Shown here: piece after piece, positions 48,001 through 60,100 of the stretch | Position numbering within the stretch: the stretch's first letter is position 1 | Layout of the letters: every line of letters begins with the position of its first letter | NCBI RefSeq assembly: GCF_910596095.1 | Contig: NC_056550.1 | Coordinates: forward strand, 9,973,501-10,037,500 | Direction: 5' to 3' | Length of the DNA stretch: 64,000 bases | DNA from: Thunnus maccoyii | Taxonomy: Eukaryota > Chordata > Actinopteri > Scombriformes > Scombridae | Translations under genes and position numbers: made by a program | The notes under the pieces: model-generated | Databases searched by the model: none | Told to the model about the DNA's origin: nothing | What the model saw: the letters and a program-made list of their open reading frames with translations, nothing else

Positions 48001-51000
48001 TACTACAACCAAAGTGCCAATGAGAAAGATACTGTTCAGTAAAACGCATCAGATGTCAGTGATAAAAGCTGCCAGCTTTAACTGTATGTATGTCTGTTTG
48101 TAATTGACACTCCCTGTCCTATCGTGCCAAGTGTCCCTTATCAACCTGCCACACACACACACACACACACACACAAAAACACACACAACTGAAGGTAGAC
48201 AACGGAGTGGCTGTATTAACGTATGTAAGAAAAAACAATAACATGTGACTCCAAGCCCTCCATTTCCTGAGCATTTTATCCTCAAGCTATAACTAATCAT
48301 GCATGTTCATTAGAAATGTAAATGTGGAAAAAATGTAAACCAAAAAATCTTTGTCATCAACTTCTTCAAAACTGACTTTTTGAAAAAAAACTTCCAATTA
48401 TTTACAAGTGCCAAAACACTTGAAAATAAAAGGAAACAGAGTGCTCATATTTCTAGAGTTTTACTATGTGATAAATAAATAACAATAAACTCCACAGGAA
48501 ACTTCCCCCTTATGCAATGTCAATGTGAAATAGTTTCTTTGAATGTTCCTTTCAGTTACATGAATGCAACTGGGAGGAGGCCACCTTGTTCAAGCACACT
48601 TTCATAAACTTCTCAGTGATGGGAATCAAACATGACCCTGTAATTACAAGGCAAGTACTAATTACAAGACTACTACTACTCAAGAGACACAATGTACAAA
48701 CACTAGCAAATGCTCTGTGATCAAACAGTTACCAGAGGATATGATGAAATTGAGGTGGTTGCAGCTAAATGGTCACAGATAAGAGTTTGTGGGTGGAAGG
48801 CTGAAGGGTTAAACCCTCCAACCCCCGAGGAAAAACCCTCCCTGTCCTGACAATAACTCTGTAAGAATGTCTTCTTGGTCAATAACCTGAATTAAAATAA
48901 ATGGTCAAGAGTGACAGTTAAAAAAAAAATCCCACAAAACACAGAAGAGTAGGAAAAAGGAAGTTAAATGTAAGACAGATAATCAGGAAATTTAAAATCA
49001 ACTGTTCAAGTGAAAGAAAATTACTGGAAGTCATGTCACACATGATTTGGTAACTGTCAAAGACAAGTCATTATCCACGTAGATCTGCTACAGACTGTTT
49101 CGACTGGCATTTGGAATCATGACAACACTCACAGTTTCAACCGCTGAATTAGATTTGAAAGTGAAGCTGGAGGGAGACATTTGGTTTCAGTAGGCATGTT
49201 GCCATCTATTTATCAATTAATTTTTTTTGAAAATACCCACCCTTTCACCAAAAGAGAGGAATTATGAAATCATGAGAATAAGGTGAGTTTCTCTTACCTG
49301 GGTTTAGTAGAGCTACATAAAAACATCATAAAAAAATGGAAAGTTTTTCAAGAATTAAAAAGATACTTAATTTAAAAAAACAGGTTGTTAATATCAGCTA
49401 ATTATGGCTCTTTCATGCAGTCTGAAGACAAAACATTTCTAAAATATATTCAAAGAGAAACAAATGACAAGATAGCTATGACACATCTGTAGACGACATT
49501 TCGGTATCTGAAGTCACCCTACTGTGTCATAGGCTTGATCCATTCATCTGGCCACTTTTTGTAAACGTTTGCCACAGATGGTACAGTCATCACTGCGAGG
49601 TAAACAACCCCGTGGAATTTACAAGGAACTCTTTTCTTGAGTGAAATTCTGATAAGTGAATTTAATGGTATACTGCCACCATTTTAAATTACAAAGAAGA
49701 TTTAAGGTATTGTGTGGGTAAAAACATACAGAACACATAACATTTTACTTGGTAGTAGTACAAGTTAAATGACCTTTTAGAAAAAAAAGTGGTTTTCTTC
49801 GATCATGTCATGTCATTCTCACACCATCTCATGCTACTGATCAGAACAGGAAGAGGATGACAGAAGAAAACAAATTGTACAAAGAAAGTGTGAAAGAAAA
49901 CAGAGGAAAAATACTTTCTGTGCTTGCATCATAAGGTACACGTAATATAGTTATGAGATACTATCGGCTATGGGGAATTTGTGGTGAGCCTTAAAACTTC
50001 TATGGTGTCATGGCTATCTCTCATTTCGTCGATTAAACATTTTGTCTATTACACGTCAGAAAACAGTTGGAAAGAAAAATCTGAATTTTGTCCAACTAAC
50101 TATCCAAAACCCCAAACTATTCAATTTAAAGAAATGTACAACTAATTCTCAAATTTCAGAGCCTTGAACAAGCGAATGTTTGGTATTTTAGTTTGAAAAA
50201 TAACAAACGATCAATCGCAGATTAATTTTCTTTCATCATTGAAAGTAAAGGTTTTTTTTTTGAGTAAAATAATAAACATATCAAACAGATGGAATATGCC
50301 ATTTTAAATGAGAGAGGTAGGCTTCCTGTCTATTCTCGTACTACTATATCATATTGTATTACTATTGACAAAGCAATGAATGAATCAGCACCTCTTTCGG
50401 CCCAGGGATGCGATTGTATGTGTGTATAACTTTGATTATTTTAGTTATAGTGAAATTATTAAGTTGTACAAAGCAGTAACAAACAATACTATAACAGTTA
50501 TACAGTATAAATGTGTAAAACATATCAACTAGATGGATTCATCCAACCTTTATCGATACCTGCCTATCCTGCGCAGGTTCACAGGGGGGGCTGGAGCCTA
50601 TCTCAGCTGACATGAGTGAAAGGAGGGGTACACACTGAACAGGTCTATCATAGGGCTAACATGTATATGTAGACCATTCACACTCATGGGTGATTTGCTA
50701 GTCACCATACCTTAATTCCTGACATTGAGAAAGTAAGCAGAAGACAGTGTGGCTGAATCCTCTGCAATAACAAAGTGGAACTGAATAAGAGTGTTGGTGG
50801 CACTTAAAGTGAAATATCTACATCCTTCCTCTATTCCACGAAAAAATGCATCTAACTGTTTAATGGTTATTATTCTGAGAGCCGTAGTGTGACACTCACT
50901 TCCCAGAAAATAATTTAAGAATAGTTATGATGGTTTTTTTTTCAAACCCAGTACATATTTTGTAGACCTATATCTCCCTTCAGACACGAAGACAATGACA

Positions 51001-54000
51001 GGGGAAATCTAAATAATGTTTTGATAGCAGCGAGACAAAAACATTTCCTGCTACTCTACATCACCCTGCTTAGTGTAATTTTAATTGTAAAAAGTGTTTA
51101 ATTCCTGCAACTTCTAGACCTGGAAACCAGAGCTTCTGTAGTGGTTTTCAAGTAAAACTGAAAGACTTAAACAGCCAATTTGTCTTTTTTTGAGTAAATG
51201 TACTCTTATTCATATATTATAGTGCATCCTTAATGGCACTGGGAGTTGGTTGTTTTCCCTCAAAGCTTCCTTTTCCTTCCAACCTGTTTCTATATGTTCC
51301 TACAACAGTTTTATTCTTTTATACTGTATGTTTTCAAAGGTTTGTGGACAACAAACCTTAGTACATATAATAATAATGATGATGATAATAATAATAATAA
51401 CAATGATTACATTCATAGTGTTAATGACTTGAAAACGAAACTTAAGCTCTACTATTGAACTGTGTAATCTTACTCTGAAGGAAGCCTTGTACGTTCAAGA
51501 CTTAGTGCTTGATGTCTCAGGCATGTTCTATATATAAAATACCTCAAACGACGTTGATTTGCTTCTGCCTGTGGAGTCAACGAGCGGAAGACAGACAGCG
51601 CCACTCTGCCATTGCAACCCACACTGTGGTCAGAGAAGGGATTACGTCCGTAGTGATAAGAACTACCATAGAGAATGAATTGAAATGGTTTAGAGAGTTA
51701 AGCTCCATTCCCGTTCCTCACATGTGGGAACTTTATATGTAAGTTCGAGACATAGTTCAGGATGTTTCAGGGACGTTTTGAACGGGCACTACAGTTCATC
51801 TGATCAGCTTCAGCTCAACTCAAAATTGTAATCTTCAGATATTCTGCGTGTGAGGTGTTTAGGAAGCACTGCTAAATTGTAGTGTTTACCGATTGCCTGC
51901 ATGTGAGGTGTTTAGGGAACATGGGTAAATTATGGCGTCTACTGATAGCCTGCATTTGAGGCGTTTAGGGGACGGGCACTGTTCTCTCTAGGTTTTCAAA
52001 ATCAGCCTGTTCCGAACAGGCACATTTTGAACGGGCACTGCACTAGTAATAATAATAATAACAAACATCTATTTTAAAATCAATACAGTTGTCTACACAG
52101 GCCGCGCATCAATCACACTTTACATGCTTAGCCGCAACCAGACCTTTATACTTCAAGTCTATCTTATGTGGGTGACTATAGTAATTGTGTATCAGGCTCT
52201 GAACGCTTGCAAAATTCGGTTGACCTAAACTTAATATTGTGCCTAAACGCATCCTGTGTAGACATAGACAGAGGACTGAAACTGCTGCTGCTCTGCTAAC
52301 GTGCTGCTTTCACTATGCAGGCTGTACAGACATAACAACATCCACACACCTTTTAAATACACACACACTTAAAGCTCCCCTCCAGTGTATTTTGGCATTT
52401 TTAAGATATTTTCATATTTTTCAGAGTCATTTCCTGACAATGTTGATTAGACACACTGTTCTCCCAATATTTTTTGACAACTTAATTTTACACTCACAGT
52501 TAAAACATTTAAGTTGTTGCTAAAAGGGAACAATGACATATACTATGATGATCATAATGATCTATGATGATGATACTATACTGAAGGACTATAGTAGAAC
52601 GCTGCAGTCATATGTCATCCTCATAAAATCCCTTTGTTTTTGTGAGTGTCACATAAGCTACTGATACTGAGGGTGCAATGCTGGCTTTTGCACCCTTGTA
52701 GAACCAGGCCTGGCCACTGAGGAAGAAAATTAATGGACATTTACTATTAAATAAAGCAAGATGTTATTGCTTAGGATAGATGATCCATCAATAAAGAAGC
52801 CATGGTCTGATTTCACCTATGGATTTCACATATTCCTGTTATTGACATGTAACCTAGTCTATACAGCCAAGCTGTAGCAAGTAGACAGGTTAGGCTATAA
52901 GATCACTATCATCCCAACACATTGCCGGTGTGCTAGAATGACAATCTGGTTGCCATGGTAATGGATTACATCCAACTATTAACCAAACCTCATTCTCTGT
53001 TTGAGAAAGAACGTTAACCATCAAACAGGAAGTAATTTCCGGCTGGAGTGGAGCTTTAAACATTTTTACTCATTTCCAGTTATTGGTAGCTGAGTTGCAG
53101 CCTTCCTTTACGTTACTGAGAAGTGTTGTGAGGTTGTGACAGTAGCAGGGAGCATATCTAAAACTGTATTGTTAAATGTAGGCACAACTTAAAGTCAGCA
53201 TACAAACAACACACACAAACATGACAAAAGCACATACATGCGTGCACCCAAGTAAGCCACATATGAGTACTGTTTTGCAAAGTTGTCTGAGTCAGTCTCA
53301 GTTGCTCCTTTTCACATCACTCTGTAGCTATACATGTAATATGCTGCCTGGCAGAACTAACCACGTGCAAGTTTCCAAAACATCATCTATACACCTGTGT
53401 CGGGTAACAGAAGACTGTTCAGGTTATCTCAGTGTGTGGGAAACTGTGTGCATAGATGCATGTGAGTGAGTGTGACTGTATGCTCGTCTCGGTGTTGTTG
53501 TGGTTGTGAATGTGTGCATGTGCATGACTTTTATTATTAAAACTGCACTTGTACATCTACTGCTCTCTTTCCCAGAGAGTGTGAGAGTGTGTAAGCGAAA
53601 GAGTGTGAGAGAATTACAGATGTGTGACTGGTACTTACGCAGTAATTGTAGATCGATGGGGGCGGTTAGAGTTGTTTTTGCAGTTAGGAAGTGTCTGTAT
53701 TTTCTTTTTCTTCTTAGGTTATACTTTTATTGCACTTATTAGACTTTATTTTGTCTTTTATATTGTCCTTTCCCACACTGAACTCTATTTTTCAATGTAA
53801 AGCTGCACATTAGCTGTCCTGTAGCTTGCTGTCTGGTTTTGAGAACTGAAGAAATGCTTCTATGATGAAGCATGCTTCTTTGTCTGTGTGTGTGGGTGTG
53901 GTGTGTGTGTGCATGTGTGTGTGTGTGTGTGTGTGCTCGTGTGTCTTACTGAGGTCTAAGACATCATCTGTCTTGATAAGATCTTCAGGTCTGGTCAGAG

Positions 54001-54088
54001 GCAGCTGCGTCTCAGGTTCTCCCTGCAGCTGGAGCGATAACGACCGCAGCATGAAGAACACACGGATCGCCTGTGAGGAGAGAGGTCC

Positions 54089-54122
<34 letters not shown>

Positions 54123-57100
54123 GATGTTCATTCAACCTTCCTGTCTGAAATAGAAAGTTACAACAAACCAGTGAATGACGGAGATCCAAAAAAGTCCTAT
54201 GACTGTAGAAAAACAACAGGAGAGACTGACATCAATCAAGCAGTATTTTTATTACTATCAAAATCAGTCTAATACGTTTTCTCTTTCATCTGAGTGCTGC
54301 CAGTCTGGTGTCATTGCAGCAACTTTTTTAGTAGAACACAAAACCAAAAGAATTTACTATGAGGTGCACTTGCTATGAGTTTTACGGTGTAAAAGAGGAT
54401 GTTAACTATTATTTGTCATAAGTAAAAATAATTCTGATTGGTTGATTTGTGCCCCAAAGATAAAAAAAACTCTTATTTTCACTATGAGACCTGATTTCCA
54501 AGGCATCTAACAACTTCTTGTATTTGAGAGCCTTGCAGTTCAGATTCACGTGTTGCATGCGACACACATGCTGAGCTTGGACTCACCCTGCGTGTCTTCT
54601 CCACGTCTCCACAAGGTAGCCTCTTGACGAAATCGATACCAGTCAGCGGGGTGCCCGTGGGTGGCAGCAGTATCGAGGCATCCATCATTAAATATTCCAC
54701 GTTCAGCGGTTTACTCTGTAACATACAAGAGCAAATGAGTACAGACAGCTCCCATACAGATATTAGTAACATCAAGCATGTGTTTATAAGCTCTGGTGAA
54801 TCGTTTTTTTTCAAGGAGGAAGAAAAACAAATGTGATATATCAAATGAAGGCCAACTAACCGTCATGCTCCTGTATTCATCTTCAAACATGTCCAGAAAG
54901 ATCTCTTCACCCTGCGATGATATAACCAAAGTGGAAGCCAATTACAAATAAGACTGTGGGGGGGGGGGGGGGGGTTGACTCAACAGACAAAACACTGGTA
55001 ATTTATTCCTAAGTGAGTTTTACCCCCTCGATGAGGCTTTCCCTCTTTACTGCTTCGTCATAGCCCATGTTTAGATCATATACGCAGGTGACTCATGTTG
55101 CCCAAGTCTGTGCATGCAGAGTGTGAATCAGTGTGTGAAGGTAAACACTCTTTTAGACCAGAAGTGCTCTCTGCGGGGGGAAAAAGCTGCACATATTCTT
55201 TGTGTGGTCATATTTCTGGACTGTGAGAACCTCCCAGTGTCGAGGTCGCATTCCTCTACAGTTACACGCGATAGACCGGCGGCTTGCTCGACAAGGACTG
55301 CTTCTTATCTGGAGATTTAATTCCTAAACATGAAACTGACAAGGTGATTAACGAATCCTTCTCATCTGCTGTATGCTCCACCGCAAATCACCCGTATAAA
55401 TGATTGCGAGGGTTGGAGGGGAATTCTTAATTGACGTACCATCAACAAAATGATGTTGTGCACTGAAACAGGAAATGCTGGACAGATAAGACAAGTAGTT
55501 TGGACATGCACAGTCGAGCATTTAAGCACACAGGAGAGTGATTGTTTACTGTATGAATGTAATGTAGCTCATCATGTTCATCTCACCGCTGTGATACTGC
55601 ACGTCTAGGCTAGAATACTCCACTTGTTATATAAGTGTAAATGGAAAAGTACTGCAGCTAGAAGTTATAGAAATGTATTTTTTAGATAGAATATAATGGC
55701 ATCAAATTAAATGTAATGTTGATTAAGGCAAAATTTAATGACATAAATGAATAAATAAGCAAATCAGATGACTCCAGTTTTAAAAAAAAATGACACTTTT
55801 GTCAATTCATAGCTCTATTTTTTTTCTTTTTACAAATTCATTAGCCATGACTTTTATCAGTTCAGGAACACTTTGACGTATTACTCAAAGGATTCAAGTT
55901 TTCTTGAATTGATGAATGTGATGCCGGATGGAATTACAATTATATGCACTGATAAACAATTAAATGAGTGAAGGTCAACATTATAATATGAAGTACTTGA
56001 GCTATTATCCGATATAAACATCCAATGCTTTTTTTCCCTCATCGATTCAAGCACACTTTAATCAATTTAACATTTGATTTAGAGAAGATTCTTTGTTAAA
56101 CTTTCGCTGCTTCCACCTCCTTAAGAAAGCAACCACACTGTTGTACTGTTCCACTGTGATCCTGACTACAGTGTAGATGTTTTGAGAGGAAACATTTGTT
56201 GAAGTGGGATTGGATTTGAACATTATTTTAAGTTTTTATTTAAACTGGCTCACAGCACTTGTTTTGAACAAAAAGCTAATTAACAGTACATTTTTTTGCA
56301 GTGATATTTTTCTGCTGTAAGAGGACTTTTTTCTGCCTCCCTGGGCCTGGAGTCAGCCCAACATAACTGTTGTGACTGATTCTAAAACTGATATCCAGAA
56401 GACACTCAAAGAGAAACAGAAAGCTGCACTGAAAGCATATGGTGTGTGTTTTACAACATACAATAAATACGAGGAAACTTTCAGTTTTACCTGTTACACC
56501 TTCCAGGAAATGACTTCAGTTATAATCAGTGGATACATGCACATACAGGCACGCTCACAGGCACGCGCACACACACACACACACACACACAAAAACACAC
56601 ACACCAATAAAATCTTATCTCCAGGGGGTTTGGCTTTAAATTACAAGGTTTGAACAGAATTAAAAAGGTAGGCAGTGCATCAACTTTTGTTTTGACGATG
56701 TTCACAAGAGGAACCGGTTGTAACACCAGGATGGCAGTCTGCCTGTCTGGATCTTTGTTCATTTTTTTTTCCCTGAATTGTTGTTTTTCTGTTTGTTTGC
56801 CCGTCCCTTTACGCTTTACTGACAACTACTGCCTTTGTGTCTGTGCAGCAAACAAACTCCAGAACAGTAAACAGTTTTCGTGGTATGACTATCAAATGAA
56901 AGCCTGTTATGCTGCAGCAGTCGGAAACAGTGGAACATGAAATATTTTACATCAATATCATTTGTTAGACGATATCAGCCTGCTTGTCTGTGTGTCAATA
57001 TCTTCATTCTCTCAGAGCTCTCTGTCCTTTGACCTGTTCTTCAGTGTGTGTGTGTGTGTGTTGGTGTGTGTGCTCACCTTATAAAATCTCCGCAGTAAAT

Positions 57101-60100
57101 GCAGACTTTCTTCTCTGGCACCCTGCAAACACAAACATGACATATAAAAATTGTGAAATCATGACAAATACACTCAGAGAGGTAAACGCATCCTTATCTT
57201 CAACCAATGAACAGGTAAGAAACAAAAGTAAGTCATTGTGTTCAATCAATCGATCAATCCCTGCCGTGTTTGAAGAACTTATAACATTTTCCAGGCCATG
57301 TTATTGTTACATACATGTTATTGTTATGGTCCTTTAGTGGACCACGAGTTAAAGATAATTTAGAAAACAAGTTTTACTGTACTGGAATGTAGTACATGTT
57401 ATGATTATCTATTTAAACAATCACATTTATTTCATTTTGACTGGCAGTTTTTACACATAATCACCATTCACAGTATTGCAAAATAACAATACTGTATAAT
57501 ACAATTCATCTGTAAAAATTCTGGAATTTTTAAGAAAAAGTAACTGCAAATGTGTGGCATAAAAATAACAAAACAAGTTAATTCAAGATTATTTACATAA
57601 TTGTAAAACTGAACTCAGTAACTGCTGTTACTGAGAAAGGGTGTGGTACAAGTCATCCATACTGTGTGACACATTTCTAGTTAATCACACACTAAGGCGA
57701 ATCTGATATGATGCGCTGAAACTATTAAATGACGTCCTCACTCTGATGTTGTGTTTGGCAGTTAAATGCCTCCCTGCTTTGTCCCTGCACAGCAAGGATC
57801 AGAGGGCAAAGTGAAGGACAGTTACAGGATGTGTGCTCACTGTTCTTCCTGCAGTGACATCGTAGTAGTTGTTTGAGATACGGTAGGCCTTCGACAATGT
57901 GACGCGGTGTGTGAGTAATACTGAACGAACTAAACCTGGAAATGCTGGCCTGTCTTCCTGTCTGTGCAATCAGTAACATGACTACTCAGCAATTACACCA
58001 CAGTGGGGTGGAGAGAAAATCAGCAGGGTCAGAGAGAAATCCACCTGACATAAACAGAATTATAGATTTTGCAAAGTAGGAAAGGGAGTCACATGTTAAG
58101 CAATGTAAGCAATTTAAACTCTAACTAAACAAAAAGACTAATAATGAAACCCTAAACATGACCATTTTAGCCAAAGGAACACTGCCCTAATTTAAAGGGG
58201 CTATTCATTAATGTTAAACTGTGTCAGAGGTGGGAAACCATTTAAGCAGAAACCTCCAGTGATGTTAACAACTGATACCTATAGTAAGTGAAACCTGACC
58301 AGACCTGCTTAGAAAAATGATTGTCAAATGACCATGACCAGTTCCCCTTTAAATTCACTTAATCATTTTCTAAGAAATGTAAGAACAAATAAATAAATTA
58401 AACAAGCAACACCACAACTAATTCCTGTAACTTGGTTTGAAGAAAGGAAGGAGTGCAGAAAAGAGAGGGTGGGGAGAATTACGGTAAAGTGATAGAAGAG
58501 AAAATAAAAAAAATTCCCAGAAGGATGAGGAAGAAATTGTGAGTGCTGTGCAAGAAGTAGGAAGACAATTAGTGAGGTGAGATGTGAGGTTTTAGGCGGA
58601 GAAGGAAAAAGGAGAAGGAAATGAATGACCGACTTCTTATCATTTTGAAATCATAGAACATCAAAACCACAAATTACAGTTGTACTCATTGAGAAACACT
58701 GTGGCTGTGGATTCTGAGAAAGTGGCGAGTGGATACAGGACAGTTATGAATGGCTTAAGAATGAAGTCATTTTTTTGATATTGATCTTGCTTAACACTTG
58801 CCTGCTCTGACATTCTGACCACTGAAATCGTTTTATGTGTCTTTTAATGTGCAGTTATTAAGTCTGGGTGTGACATGTTGACACAAAGTGTATGTTTTAT
58901 GTGTACTGTACCTCCAGGCAGGCCAGGTGGACATCTTTGATTATACAGTGGTTTCCAGACAGCACGGACTGCTTTAATAAAAGGCAGCTCAGCTCCAGGG
59001 TAGCTAGACGCACTTTACCATCTACACATACATGTAAAGAGAAACATATAAGTAAGGAATGAGAATGACTGTGGTTCCATAAACAAAACAAACATAATGT
59101 GTACAGTGTGAATGTCTAAAACACAAACAGTACACAAAAATATGTCCATAACACAAACATGGTTTTTGAGCTACAGGTTTGATAACATCTTTACATTCAC
59201 TTGAACAGTTTTCATATGTTACATGTTGTATTTAAATATGATATATAATATAAGGTTGTATGATCAGCTTGGCGATATGTGTGTGTGTGTGTATGGAGCT
59301 ACCAAGGCCCAGTCTTTGAACTGGGCATTAAGTATGCTGATATAATACTACTGCTAAACAGGCATGGTTATGTAATTAGTGAAAGTAAACCTCAACTAAT
59401 TCTTAGATCAAGAGGTCTCTAAAAGATGAAAGCCGTACGGTAATCTGCAGGATGCTGTCGGTTCCGTTCGTGACCAGTTACTGTATTCAGGACAACTGCA
59501 CAGATACAGACAGATGTAGAGAGTATGGTCTACGAGTAAGAAAAGAGGATGTCTGCTTGATTAGGAACGAGCTGGATCCCAGAGAGGTTTCACTAAGGGA
59601 AAGGAGACATCTCCAAAAAGGTGGGATTACTTCTCAAAGGGACTAAATTTCATCTGGCGTATTGACTCTCATGATCTTTCATAATCAAGTGGACATCCTC
59701 TTTTCTGTGTGTGTGTGTGTGTGTGCATATTACCAGGCTGTGCTGCCTGGCTCATAACTCTGATTAGTCTCTCTGCCAACACCAAACTGTAGGAGCTCCT
59801 CTCCTGGTCGGGGACCGGCAGCTGCAGCCGCTCAAGAAGATCACAGTTTATACCTACGGACAGACAAAAGGGGGTAAAGCAAAGCTTGTATGCACATTGT
59901 GTGGTATAAAAATGAATACAGTGATGTTGTAAGTTTGTTAAAAATTGATGTTAGTGAGATACAGTAACATGTCTCGTCTTCAGTTAGCCTAAAGTCAGTT
60001 AACCTGAAGGCCTGAGTAACCTGAGTGTCTGCTCAGTGAGATAAGCTGACTACTGAGTAGGCTAATCACTAATATGTATAGACCAAAACTAGTCATTTTG

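Larger units (their letters stand above)
45585..53949 (-). other. clec16a: clec16a intron w9/w10, 8.4 kb
   Basis: The largest intron in the window. It carries dispersed repeats at 45755-46395, 50540-50720 and 51480-52245, a CA run at 48152-48175 and a TAA/TGA-rich stretch at 51367-51405. I found no nested gene. Confidence 0.6.
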
